A DNA stretch of 64,000 nucleotides, taken from positions 466,930 through 530,929 of the forward strand of contig NZ_WTCR01000002.1 in assembly GCF_009795715.1 (NCBI RefSeq), in the 5' to 3' direction. Under the pieces are notes generated by a model, which saw only the letters and a list, made by a program, of their open reading frames with translations, had not been told where the DNA came from and searched no databases. The stretch comes from Labilibaculum euxinicum (GTDB lineage: Bacteria; Bacteroidota; Bacteroidia; Bacteroidales; Marinifilaceae). Each line of letters starts with the position of its first letter. The first letter of the stretch is position 1. Positions 19,515 through 28,199 of the stretch are shown here, in pieces. A program made the translations under genes and the position numbers.

Positions 19515-20567
19515 TTAGCTGATTGTTTTGATTTCTTCTGATTCACTGACTCCAGCATCCTGAAATGAAGCCATTTCATTAATAAATTGAACGGCGCTTT
19601 TTACAATCGGATAACAAACCATGGCTCCTGTTCCTTCACCCAACCGCATGCCAATATCCAAAATTGGTTCAGCCTTTAAGTAATTTAGCATTTTAATATG
19701 AGCTTGCTCATTCGATTTATGGGCAAAAAGACAATATTCCAATACTTTAGGGTTGATTTTGGATGCAGCAAGCAATGCTGAAGTAATGATAAATCCATCA
19801 ATTAACATAGTCATTTTTAATTCTGCAGCTCTCAACATGGCACCTGCAATCATAACCACTTCAAATCCGCCAAATTGAGCCAGTACATCAAGGGGATTAT
19901 TACCACCATTGTATTTATGCAAGGCTTCATTCAATAATTCAAATTTTGATTTTACGCCATTATTATCCAATCCAGTTCCTCTTCCTACACACTCTTCCAG
20001 GCTAATATCAGCTAAAAGGCTAAGTATTAACGCCGCCGAGGATGTATTTCCGATGCCTTTTTCTCCAAAAGCAATAAAATTACATCCTTCTTCATGAATT
20101 CCTTCAATAATTTCGGCTCCACTCCTAAATCCTTCAAGACATTGATTTTTTGTCATTGCAGGGCTAAATCGAAAGTTCTTAGTTCCGTAAGCAATTTTTT
20201 TATTGATAATATTTAATGATGGATCAAAATCATGATCAATACCTGCGTCAACAACTTTAAAATTAATATTATGCTGACGGGAAAATACATTTATGGCTGC
20301 TCCTCCCTGCATGTAATTGTAAAGCATTTCATAGCTAACAGATTTAGGATAAAAACTTACACCATCATCTGCTATTCCATGATCCCCGGCAAATACAACT
20401 ACTGCAGGATTCTTAATTTCCGGAGATAAACTTTCTTGAATTCTCCCTATTTGAAATGCAATCTTTTCAAGCATTCCAAGTGAACCAAGGGGTTTTGTTT
20501 TCCCATTGATTTTATTTAACAGCTCCTGATCCAAGGATGTGGATAAGGAGGATATTTTAAATTCCAT
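19515..20567 (-). CDS. cobT: CobT paralogue, copy 2, with altered base-pocket segment
   Basis: 350 aa from MEFKISS (a further ATG one codon upstream at 20570). Aligns end to end with the next gene, roughly 55-60 percent identical by eye, and keeps KPLGSLG, GDHGIADDGVSFYP and the catalytic Glu in LGEGTGAMVCYP. The differences are concentrated: the base-pocket helix is SVSYEMLYNYMQGG in place of EVTWQMVANFLSGG, and GEMGIGN is GEKGIGN. That pattern suggests a different lower-ligand base, or a hetero-oligomer with copy 1 as known for the tandem CobT homologues ArsA/ArsB that activate phenolics in Sporomusa and Veillonella (established for those, inferred here). Confidence 0.9.
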   Translation of the reverse strand: MEFKISSLSTSLDQELLNKINGKTKPLGSLGMLEKIAFQIGRIQESLSPEIKNPAVVVFAGDHGIADDGVSFYPKSVSYEMLYNYMQGGAAINVFSRQHNINFKVVDAGIDHDFDPSLNIINKKIAYGTKNFRFSPAMTKNQCLEGFRSGAEIIEGIHEEGCNFIAFGEKGIGNTSSAALILSLLADISLEECVGRGTGLDNNGVKSKFELLNEALHKYNGGNNPLDVLAQFGGFEVVMIAGAMLRAAELKMTMLIDGFIITSALLAASKINPKVLEYCLFAHKSNEQAHIKMLNYLKAEPILDIGMRLGEGTGAMVCYPIVKSAVQFINEMASFQDAGVSESEEIKTIS

Positions 20568-20703
20568 CACAATTATTTAAAGTTTTCGAATTTGATTATC
20601 GATTAATCATGGCTTTTAAAATACCAAGATCATAAATTATTATCTCCCTGTATTCCGAATTTGTCTTATTGTCTATTCCAAATCAAAAATAGTATCGGTT
20701 CTG

Positions 20704-21216
20704 TTATAAAGTATTTTTAATTTCAAGTGGTAAACCAGATATAATTAAGGTAACACGGTCTGCTTTTTTTGCAATGTATTGATTAATGCTTCCTTGCAAA
20801 TCATTGAACCTCATAGCCAATTTGTTTTCGGGATGTCCACCTAATCCCAATTCATTGGTAACGATTATCCAATCACAATTTTGGTCGAATAGTATTTCTA
20901 ATTCCTGAATTGCTTCTTGCAAAGATTTTTTATCATCCTCTTCATTATCAAAAAATAAGTTGTTAATCCACAAGGTGATGCAATCTAAAAGTACTACTTT
21001 CCCCGAAAAATCATGTCGACTCAAAAACTTCTCTTCTTCAATAGTAGTCCATTGATTTCCACGTCTTTTTTTGTGTATTTCAATTCTTTCACGATGTGCT
21101 TCGTCCCAAATTCGTGAGGTTGCCAGATAAACAGGCTGATTACTTAAGGATAGTGCCAGATCTTCAGCAAATAAACTTTTCCCGGAACGTTGTCCTCCTG
21201 TAATTAAATGAATCAT
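20704..21216 (-). CDS. cobU: Adenosylcobinamide kinase / adenosylcobinamide-phosphate guanylyltransferase
   Basis: 170 aa. Phosphorylates adenosylcobinamide and then adds GMP from GTP. P-loop GGQRSGKS at residues 7-14, the guanylate site RIEIHKKRRGNQW around 46-58 with its histidine, and LLDCITLWINNL. Normal length. Cytoplasmic; in the middle of the cobamide operon, with a spacing of about 130 bp to cobT copy 2 in which I see no feature. Confidence 0.94.
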   Translation of the reverse strand: MIHLITGGQRSGKSLFAEDLALSLSNQPVYLATSRIWDEAHRERIEIHKKRRGNQWTTIEEEKFLSRHDFSGKVVLLDCITLWINNLFFDNEEDDKKSLQEAIQELEILFDQNCDWIIVTNELGLGGHPENKLAMRFNDLQGSINQYIAKKADRVTLIISGLPLEIKNTL

Positions 21217-21315
21217 TGCTAACTTCTTTTAGGATCAGTATCCTTAATTAATATGGAATATTTAAAGTGTGAAGTTACAAATTAAAGACTCCAGCCGGAA
21301 TTAAATTTTCCTTTT

Positions 21316-22263
21316 TTATAACAGAATTCCATATGGAAAATAGATAGCAATAATGAAAAGAATACTGGCAAAACACACCGAATGGTTGATGTAAAAAAGT
21401 TTACAAAAGTCTTCGTTCGTTATTTTCCGATTATTATCTCCAATAAATGGTTTGTAAACACTTTTCCCGTCGTAATCATGAGGTCCACCAAATTGACAAT
21501 TTATGATTCCTGCAAGAGCTGATTCCGGGTAGCCGGCATTTGGACTAAGATGAGCATGTCCATATTTAAAAATGTATAAAAAGCCTTTCGCATTGAGGGT
21601 GAGTAATACCATTAGAAAAGCAGTAATACGAGCGGGAATAAAATTCGCAACATCATCCAATCGGGCAGCAACCCGTCCAAACAAAATGAACTTCTCATTT
21701 TTATATCCAATCATGGAATCCATTGTATTAATCATTTTATAACACATCATTCCCGGCACTCCGGCAATGGCATAGTAAAAAAGAGGAGCAACAACACCAT
21801 CCGATAAATTTTCTGATAAAGTTTCTAATACAGCCAAACGTATTTCCTGTTCCGATAATTTGGATGTATCCCGACCAACAATCCATGATAATCTTTTCCG
21901 ACCTGCTTCCAATCCCTTTTCATTAAGGTGTTTAAATACTTCTGATCCTTCCTGCAACAAGCTTTTATTCGCCAATCCGTAAAAAACCATTATTGAGGTA
22001 AGCACTATATAAATTGTACTATTCCAGTTTAAAGTGACAATACTTAGGTATGAAAAAATAATATATACAATTGTTGCTAATCCTAAGGCCATTACAGCTC
22101 CTTTGAATAATTGGTATTTTCCTTTATTCAGATGTTTAGTAAAAAAGGAAATCGTATTACCGAATAAAACGATTGGGTGTGGCAAGCTTCTTGGATCACC
22201 AAAAACAAGATCTAAAATGTATCCTATAACAAGAGGGAGGATTATGAGTTTAATTTGCTCCAT
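21316..22263 (-). CDS. cbiB: Adenosylcobinamide-phosphate synthase
   Basis: 315 aa polytopic membrane protein that attaches aminopropanol (phosphate) to adenosylcobyric acid. Signature GDPRSLPHPIVLFG at 22-35, ENLSDGVVAPLFYYAIAG around 148-165 and a C-terminal NAGYPESALAGIINCQFGG. Overlaps the upstream decarboxylase gene by 22 bp, implying translational coupling; the two steps are consecutive in making and attaching the aminopropanol-phosphate linker. Confidence 0.94.
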   Translation of the reverse strand: MEQIKLIILPLVIGYILDLVFGDPRSLPHPIVLFGNTISFFTKHLNKGKYQLFKGAVMALGLATIVYIIFSYLSIVTLNWNSTIYIVLTSIMVFYGLANKSLLQEGSEVFKHLNEKGLEAGRKRLSWIVGRDTSKLSEQEIRLAVLETLSENLSDGVVAPLFYYAIAGVPGMMCYKMINTMDSMIGYKNEKFILFGRVAARLDDVANFIPARITAFLMVLLTLNAKGFLYIFKYGHAHLSPNAGYPESALAGIINCQFGGPHDYDGKSVYKPFIGDNNRKITNEDFCKLFYINHSVCFASILFIIAIYFPYGILL

Positions 22264-23270
22264 TGGATTAATGCGTCGATTAATAATTGATTTTTTTCAT
22301 TGGTTTGTGTCGCAAGACGGAAATAACAAGAACTTAAACCACGAAAATTAGCTGCATCACGAATCAATATTCCAAAATTTAAAATTAAGAACTTTTTCAG
22401 CTCAAAAGCAGATGATTCTTCTAGTTCAACCAAAAAGAAAGAAGTTTTTGAAGGATGAATTTGCAGACCTGAAATTTTCTGGAGATTTTTTTGAAATTTT
22501 TTAGTTTCTGATTTATAGTAATTTACAGGTGGGAGAAAATCGGTTTTATTTGCCAAAAGGAATTTTCCAGCCTCAATTGCCAGTGAATTTACCGTCCAAG
22601 GAGCCTTGTAGAATTGAATATTCTGTACCAATACCTTGTTTGAAATCAAATATCCCAATCTCAGGCCGGGAATTGAAAAGTTTTTAGTGAGAGATTTCAC
22701 TAAAATGAAATTCTCGTACTTATCAAGTAAATCTATACATGAGTTAATCTCATCAGTAAAATCAATATAAGCTTCATCAATCACAAAAATAGATTTCGAA
22801 TTAATTTTTAGCATTTCCTCAAGTTCATCCGATTCTAAAATATTCCCATTTGGATTATTAGGATTGCAAATCCAGACCAAACCTTCTTCAAAAATGGTTT
22901 TGCTGGTTAATTCGGCCCAATTAATATAGAATAGCTTGTGTTTATTGACTCTGCAGGCATCTTCATATTCGGAGAAGGTAGGGATGATGATACTTGAATT
23001 AGATTCAGAAAAACATTGTGCAATAAGGTAAAAGGCTTCCGTAGCGCCATTGGTTGCAATGATTTGATTCTTATTAACATTTAAACAAATCGCCAATGCA
23101 TCTACCAGACTCTCAGCAGATGCTTCCGGATAAGAATGTATAGTATCCCAATTATCAAATAGGTGTTGTTTTAGATTTTCGGATTTCCCACCAAACCATA
23201 CATTACTGCTAAAATTAGCAACAATTGCTTGTTTATATTGGTAACCATCATCTCCATGTCCGTGTAACAT
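22242..23270 (-). CDS. cobD: L-threonine-O-3-phosphate decarboxylase (PLP enzyme)
   Basis: 342 aa aminotransferase-fold enzyme. N-terminal LHGHGDDG matches the HGG-type start of CobD proteins rather than HisC. Later motifs are ATNGATEAFYLI, WICNPNNPNG, the aspartate in VIDEAYIDF and the PLP lysine in SLTKNFSIPGLRLGY. It would make 1-aminopropan-2-yl phosphate for cbiB. First gene of the cobamide operon. A histidinol-phosphate aminotransferase is the alternative from sequence alone; gene context decides for CobD. Confidence 0.88.
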   Translation of the reverse strand: MLHGHGDDGYQYKQAIVANFSSNVWFGGKSENLKQHLFDNWDTIHSYPEASAESLVDALAICLNVNKNQIIATNGATEAFYLIAQCFSESNSSIIIPTFSEYEDACRVNKHKLFYINWAELTSKTIFEEGLVWICNPNNPNGNILESDELEEMLKINSKSIFVIDEAYIDFTDEINSCIDLLDKYENFILVKSLTKNFSIPGLRLGYLISNKVLVQNIQFYKAPWTVNSLAIEAGKFLLANKTDFLPPVNYYKSETKKFQKNLQKISGLQIHPSKTSFFLVELEESSAFELKKFLILNFGILIRDAANFRGLSSCYFRLATQTNEKNQLLIDALIQWSKLNS

Positions 23271-23363
23271 CCTGTTATATAGGTTTTAATGGTAAAATAT
23301 ATTTATTAATTGCGTCTGAAATTTTTATAAAATATAGAACAGAACTTAAATTAAACAGTGAAA

Positions 23364-23391
23364 GTTTACAAATGTAATCGCATTTGTAAAC
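23364..23391 (-). promoter_or_regulatory. Promoter/operator palindrome before the cobamide operon
   Basis: Perfect 11-bp inverted repeat GTTTACAAATG-N6-CATTTGTAAAC. On the minus strand its left arm contains TACATTTG (23376 to 23369), an exact TAnnTTTG -7 element, which would start transcription near 23362 and leave a leader of about 90 nt before cobD. The overlap suggests an operator; the T tract after it is too weak for a good terminator of pyrD, but that alternative remains. No B12-box consensus of a cobalamin riboswitch is visible in the leader. Confidence 0.5.
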
Positions 23392-23439
23392 TCTGATATT
23401 GTGAAATAAAGAAATAATTCTTTATTGTAATGGGTTGAT

Positions 23440-24354
23440 TTATTGAGTTTTAATCGCCCCAATTAAATCTGTTACATTTTCAACCTGATGTCTGATCATA
23501 TATTCTTTGATTCCTTCAACAACCTTAACTGTTATCTGAGGATCAATAAAATTAGCCGTTCCGATTTGAATTGCAGAAGCTCCGGCCAGAATAAACTCAA
23601 TGGCGTCCTTTGCATTCATAATACCACCTAAGCCAACAATGGGTATATTAACAGCGTTAAAAACCTGCCAAACCATTCGCAAGGCAACCGGTTTCACGCA
23701 TGGGCCGGATAAACCTCCTGTAACTGTTGATAAAAGAGGCTTTCTTGTTTCTGAATCTATAGCCATTCCCAATAGCGTATTAATAAGAGACACAGAATCA
23801 GCACCTTCCTCTTCAACCGCTTTAGCGATCTCAGTAATATCCGTTACATTTGGTGACAATTTAACCATTAAATGCTTTTTATACACTTTACGAACTTCAC
23901 GAACAACAGATGCTGCAGAAGCACAACTAGTTCCGAAAGCCATTCCGCCTTCTTTAACGTTCGGACAAGATATATTCAGCTCTATTGCCGGTATTTTATC
24001 CAATTCATTAATCATTGCTGCCGTTTCTACGTAATCTTCAATTACAGAACCGGAAACGTTAACCAAGATATTTGTATTGTAGTGGTTAATTCTGGGGTAA
24101 ATATTATCACAAAAATATTCAACTCCTTTATTCTGCAAACCAACAGCATTTAGCATTCCAGAAGGTGTTTCAGCCATTCGGGGGTAAGGATTTCCTTCCC
24201 GATGATGTCTTGTAGTGCCTTTAACTAAAATGCCGCCTAATTGGCTGATATCAATAAAATCTTCAAATTCTTCACCGTAACCAAAGGTTCCGGAAGCAGT
24301 CATTACCGGATTTTTAAGAATCAGATCTTTAAGCTTAACTTCCAAATTTACCAT
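23440..24354 (-). CDS. pyrD: Dihydroorotate dehydrogenase, class 1B catalytic subunit
   Basis: 304 aa FMN enzyme that oxidises dihydroorotate to orotate in pyrimidine synthesis. FMN/substrate motifs [13 protein letters not shown] near residue 15, NAVGLQNKG around 68, the catalytic cysteine in [13 protein letters not shown], and [20 protein letters not shown] at the phosphate site. Cys as base and the adjacent pyrK place it in class 1B, which passes electrons to NAD+ via PyrK. Overlaps pyrK by 7 bp. Confidence 0.96.
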   Translation of the reverse strand: MVNLEVKLKDLILKNPVMTASGTFGYGEEFEDFIDISQLGGILVKGTTRHHREGNPYPRMAETPSGMLNAVGLQNKGVEYFCDNIYPRINHYNTNILVNVSGSVIEDYVETAAMINELDKIPAIELNISCPNVKEGGMAFGTSCASAASVVREVRKVYKKHLMVKLSPNVTDITEIAKAVEEEGADSVSLINTLLGMAIDSETRKPLLSTVTGGLSGPCVKPVALRMVWQVFNAVNIPIVGLGGIMNAKDAIEFILAGASAIQIGTANFIDPQITVKVVEGIKEYMIRHQVENVTDLIGAIKTQ

Positions 24355-25109
24355 TTCAACTCATTTATATTGAACACCGGACCTTCAGTGCATGTACATA
24401 TATTACCTCTTTTTGTGTCAGTTACACAGCATAAACAAGCTCCAAATCCACAAGCCATAGTGTTTTCCAATGAAACCTCACATGGAATATTTTTGCTTTT
24501 GGAATAAGTTGCTACAGCCTTCATCATTGGCTCTGGTCCACAGGTGAAAGTATAATCAAATTTCTCATTAAGAACTGAATGTTGCGTAGGATAGCCTTTT
24601 TCGCCGATTGAGCCATCTTCGGTAGTTACGAATATACGACCGTACTGTTTGTAAGGATCTAATTCAACAGCATCGTAGGCCGACCGTACACCCAATATGG
24701 TTGTTACTTCATTTCCGGCGTCTTTAAGATGTTTTGCCAAGTATAATAAAGGAGCAACACCACAGCCACCACCAATTAAAAGAGTTTTAGAGTTCTTAGG
24801 GATAGAGTATTGATTTCCTAATGGGAAAACGATATTAAGCTTGTCACCAAGGAGTAATTCGCCTAATTTGGTAGTGCCTTCTCCAATCTTTTTAATGTAT
24901 AATTTGATGATATTCTTTTCGTAATCAACAAAATGGATGGACAAAGGTCTTCTGAGGAAGGTATTGGCTGCATTTTCGACAAGAACGTTAACAAATTGCC
25001 CTGGTTTAATGTCTGGCAAAGGCGCAGATGCCTTTACATCAATAACAAAAGTCCCATCATTAAGCTCTTCCTTGTGCAGTACCTCAAAGTCCTGTACTAA
25101 TTTTTTCAT
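24348..25109 (-). CDS. pyrK: Dihydroorotate dehydrogenase electron-transfer subunit
   Basis: 253 aa iron-sulfur flavoprotein of the ferredoxin reductase fold. FAD motif [11 protein letters not shown]-binding [16 protein letters not shown], and a C-terminal [2Fe-2S] site with cysteines spaced as in CGFGACLCC and a later CTC. It takes electrons from PyrD to NAD+. It is the first gene of a two-gene operon with overlapping pyrD. Confidence 0.95.
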   Translation of the reverse strand: MKKLVQDFEVLHKEELNDGTFVIDVKASAPLPDIKPGQFVNVLVENAANTFLRRPLSIHFVDYEKNIIKLYIKKIGEGTTKLGELLLGDKLNIVFPLGNQYSIPKNSKTLLIGGGCGVAPLLYLAKHLKDAGNEVTTILGVRSAYDAVELDPYKQYGRIFVTTEDGSIGEKGYPTQHSVLNEKFDYTFTCGPEPMMKAVATYSKSKNIPCEVSLENTMACGFGACLCCVTDTKRGNICTCTEGPVFNINELKW

Positions 25110-25171
25110 GTTGCCTGGTTGTATTTTAAACTGTTAAGTATAAACGCAGGCAAAGATAAGCTAAAAAATAT

Positions 25172-25600
25172 TTAAGAGGGATTGTATTCTTTAAAAGTTT
25201 TATCTGTGTAAAACACAACTACTTTCTCTATCTGTTTTCCAGATGTAAATGCACTCATTTCCAGCATAGGTTCAGGGTTTGAGCGCGGAATATTAATTGT
25301 TTCCTTATTTAATTTAGGAGGATGATTAGGTTGAGTTTCAAGTGGTGTCCGGCTTGTTTCCGGTTCTTGAAATAAAGAAGGTGAATCTTGTGACTTATAC
25401 ATATTGCCCATTCCTGAAATAAGCCAATTAGGGTCAATTGAAGGAAATGATGTTAGTATTTTTTGAACAAAGTCCAGACTTGGGTTGTTACGACCGGATA
25501 GAATATGAGAAATACTAGACCGCTGAACACCAATTGTGTCTGCAAATTTTGAAGAGGTTAAACCTTCACTATTAATCAGCTGAACTATTCGATTCTTCAT
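25172..25600 (-). CDS. HTH (Cro/C1-type) transcriptional regulator
   Basis: 142 aa. N-terminal helix-turn-helix at about 15-60 (SSKFADTIGVQRSSISHILSG), followed by helices ending DPNWLISGMGNMY, a proline/asparagine-rich linker (about 75-112) and a short conserved-looking tail (IEKVVVFYTDKTFKEYNP) common in Bacteroidota HTH proteins. No enzymatic domain. It lies 62 bp before pyrK with no terminator between, so read-through into pyrKD is possible. Upstream is a 1-kb non-coding stretch crowded with TTACA/TGTAA words, candidate binding sites for this protein. Confidence 0.88.
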   Translation of the reverse strand: MKNRIVQLINSEGLTSSKFADTIGVQRSSISHILSGRNNPSLDFVQKILTSFPSIDPNWLISGMGNMYKSQDSPSLFQEPETSRTPLETQPNHPPKLNKETINIPRSNPEPMLEMSAFTSGKQIEKVVVFYTDKTFKEYNPS

Positions 25601-26648
25601 TCTTAAGTTGTTTATATGTGAATTTTACAGATGTTAACTTTAATAACATTACAAATTTAAAATAATAATTACAAAAGTCAAAATATATGCAAAAAGAATA
25701 TTCACATTAGTAATTCACTAATGTAATCTACATGAAACGACATATTCAAATTGTAATCATCAAGCATTATTACTTTTGTAAACATTTTATTTATCTGGCT
25801 AATAGAGTGTTTATACGTAGTATCAGTCTTTAAAAGATATTTAATTAATTAACCTGTTAGATTCTATTTGATGAACAATATTGAATTCATTAGCAATGAA
25901 ATTATAAAATACCTGAATATCAAGCCATTTAATAGATTTACAATACTATATTCTCATTATTTACAAATATTCACAATTAAATGATATTGATAGGTTATTT
26001 CACTTATTATTTTACTGTAAGTAAATCACATATTTTACTGATTTATTGATGATTATGCATTAATAAATTACATTTTATACATGAATTAATACTACTTTAT
26101 ACATCTGTAATTAATAAGTTAAAGTATTACTTAATTACAATCAGTTAAATGTCTGGTGTCTAGAATAATAGTGTATTGTTCGTGGTGTTAGATCAAAAAA
26201 TATCGGGACTTGTTTGGATTGTAAATTCAATTAAAACACAAAACATTTGTATTCATTATGGTATTACTCATGTAAATTACATTGTAAATTAGTTACAAGG
26301 TGCAACTCTTGAATTGGTTACAATTATCATTGAATGAAATTAATGTAAGTTACAAACTTAAACTCCATTAAGTTGAATATTGTAAAATTGGAATTGGGTT
26401 ATTTGAACTTTTAGTTACACTGTCATACTAAATTCAAGTGATTTTTGTAAATAACACTCCGTTAGTTTACAGATATTAAATTCTAAGAAGGTTAAAAGGA
26501 GGGTATTTCTCTTGTAAGTGTCACAAAATTAAACAAATGAGAGGGTTTTATTTATGACACATAGTGTTGTTAATAAGATAAAAAGAGCTTTTCTCCTATT
26601 AATTTGGATATTCTGTAATAAAGTCTAATATTTTTTGGGGATTAATTA
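25601..26648. other. 1-kb non-coding region with dense TTACA/TGTAA words
   Basis: No convincing ORF or RNA gene in 1,048 bp of very AT-rich DNA. I count 26 occurrences of TTACA or TGTAA, several times what base composition predicts (a rough estimate is five). Recurrent longer forms are TTTACAAA/TTTACAGA and TTTGTAAA (for example at about 25625, 25775, 25936, 25961, 26442, 26466), with a tight cluster at 26219-26360 and an 8-bp inverted repeat ACATTAGT-N5-ACTAATGT at 25704-25724. It looks like a multi-site protein-binding region upstream of the HTH gene. Confidence 0.55.
25652..25682 (-). promoter_or_regulatory. Putative promoter of the HTH regulator
   Basis: On the minus strand TTTG (25682-25679), 19 bp, then TAAATTTG (25659-25652): an exact match to the Bacteroidota -33/-7 pattern. 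Predicted start near 25645, about 45 nt before the ATG. Flanked by TTACA words. Confidence 0.6.
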
Positions 26649-27020
26649 TTATTTCTCAGGAGGTTTTCTAAGTTGTAAGAAACCAATAAATAAAATGTAA
26701 GCAGCGAACGCAACGATTAGTATTCGAAGTATTAAATTCTGGTAGTTATCATGATTGTTTGCGAGGATATCGCGCGATAAGGCAGGAATCATAAAGATTA
26801 ACAAGCCAAATACTAAAATAAGCTGTAAGTATAAAAAGATAACTTTTAGCTTTTCTTTTCTGCGGGAAGCCAGTGGTGATAAAGCAACGTTATTTTTTGT
26901 CTTTTTGCCTCTTTTTGTCAGCTTCTTTGGTTCCGGGTTGCTTAATTTTTGTTTTAGTTTATGTCCTATTAAGAATGTTAATACACATATGCCAACTAAA
27001 ATATAAATTTCCTTATTCAT
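26649..27020 (-). CDS. Small membrane protein of unknown function
   Basis: 123 aa with three hydrophobic helices (about 4-20, 62-82 and 95-115) and a strongly basic cytoplasmic loop after the first (KLKQKLSNPEPKKLTKRGKKTKN). No recognised domain. It begins 1 bp after the metallopeptidase stop, so the two are cotranscribed. Confidence 0.65.
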   Translation of the reverse strand: MNKEIYILVGICVLTFLIGHKLKQKLSNPEPKKLTKRGKKTKNNVALSPLASRRKEKLKVIFLYLQLILVFGLLIFMIPALSRDILANNHDNYQNLILRILIVAFAAYILFIGFLQLRKPPEK

Positions 27021-27021
27021 A

Positions 27022-27744
27022 TTAATAAATTGTTGTAGAGTATTTTTTAATTTCTTTTCTTTTTCTGGTCAATTCCGGGCAATGGATTTCCAGTAATTGA
27101 TAGAATTCTTTGGAATGATTTTTAACTTTAGTATGGCATAACTCATGCAGAATTACCATATCGCATAGTTCATTAGGTAACCTCATTAAATGAAGATTGA
27201 GGTTAATATTATTGTCATGTGAACATGACCCCCAACGACTTTTTGTATTTTTAATTTTAAGGGATTTATAGGAAAACCCACCAAGTTTTGCTAATTCCTT
27301 GATTCTAATTGGAAGATGATGGTTTGCTTCTCTGCGCAAGGTTTCTATAATAGAATTTTGAATGAATATTTGTAAGTCTGAATTTTGAATCTCGGTATTG
27401 GCAGGATACCTTACTTCCAATACTCCGTTAGAGAGTTTTGCGGAATAATAACTCACCTCTCCTGGACTTAGCTTTAATTGATGGAAACGTGTTTTAAATT
27501 GGATCTCAGGAGTGAAAATTGTTTGTTTGTTCTCTTTTAATTTTGTTTTTGCCTTATTATTGATAATCCATGCTTTATTTTGCTTGGCAAAATTAATCGC
27601 ATCCTGATAGCTTATACCATATGGTACATTAACCCAAATTCCTTTTTTAGGTGCTATCCGTACCGATAAACGTTTGAATCTCCGACTCTTTTTAAAGAGA
27701 ATATCCCCAATATCCTCTAATAGTATAATTTTTTCTTCGGGCAT
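27022..27744 (-). CDS. YgjP/M48-type zinc metallopeptidase
   Basis: 240 aa. C-terminal zinc-peptidase domain with LHELCHTKVKNHSKEF (HExxH plus a downstream His/Glu region), preceded by KSRWGSCSHDNNINLNLHLMRLP, the hallmark of the YgjP-like (DUF45) family, also called SprT-related. Soluble and cytoplasmic. Related genes often sit beside type I restriction systems, but none is here. Substrate unknown. Confidence 0.9.
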   Translation of the reverse strand: MPEEKIILLEDIGDILFKKSRRFKRLSVRIAPKKGIWVNVPYGISYQDAINFAKQNKAWIINNKAKTKLKENKQTIFTPEIQFKTRFHQLKLSPGEVSYYSAKLSNGVLEVRYPANTEIQNSDLQIFIQNSIIETLRREANHHLPIRIKELAKLGGFSYKSLKIKNTKSRWGSCSHDNNINLNLHLMRLPNELCDMVILHELCHTKVKNHSKEFYQLLEIHCPELTRKRKEIKKYSTTIY

Positions 27745-27771
27745 AAAAAAAGCTTTGCAATACGCAAAGCT
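27745..27771 (-). terminator. Rho-independent terminator between two minus-strand genes
   Basis: Minus-strand AGCTTTGC / GCAAAGCT stem with a five-base loop and T run. It ends exactly at the ATG of the metallopeptidase gene, so that gene needs its own promoter inside or below the hairpin, or depends on read-through. Confidence 0.85.
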
Positions 27772-27795
27772 ATCAGAAATATCTTTTGAAAGAAA

Positions 27796-28083
27796 TTATT
27801 TCTCTTTAATTAAATTGCTCAATTCTGTAAAAGATTCGTCAACATTCTTGAATAAATCAGTATATACAGCCTTGTAGTAAGCTTTAACAATTTTAGGATT
27901 GTCCTTACCATCCGGATGATTTACACGTGCAATTAACTGATTACGGGAAACAATTGTATTCTTTACAATTTCCATTACTTTATCCTTGTTCTCAGGATGT
28001 AAATAATTGTAATTGTAGCAATCTGAAATTACCTCAAAGCTAAGGTAATCGATATCCTTTTTTAAGCGTTTTCTACTTGCCAT
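27796..28083 (-). CDS. Conserved small protein of unknown function
   Basis: 95 aa, charged and mostly helical (MASRKRLKKDIDYLSFEV..., then a helix ending LSNLIKEK). No signal peptide. I recognise it as the kind of short conserved cytoplasmic protein found in many Bacteroidales, but I know no function. Followed by a strong terminator, which supports it as a real gene. Confidence 0.7.
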   Translation of the reverse strand: MASRKRLKKDIDYLSFEVISDCYNYNYLHPENKDKVMEIVKNTIVSRNQLIARVNHPDGKDNPKIVKAYYKAVYTDLFKNVDESFTELSNLIKEK

Positions 28084-28199
28084 ATCTATATTTTTGAATA
28101 AGTTGTATAACAGAAGATACTGCTATTCGATGACAAAGATAATAAACACTTATTGAATTTCCTTGTTCCTTTGAAAATATGGATTGATATTATTATTAT

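Noticed and set aside
23271..23363. Possible cobalamin riboswitch in the cob operon leader
   Set aside because: The leader is only about 90 nt and shows no B12-box consensus.
23600..24034. 144-codon plus-strand ORF
   Set aside because: It lies inside pyrD on the opposite strand and has no domain features.
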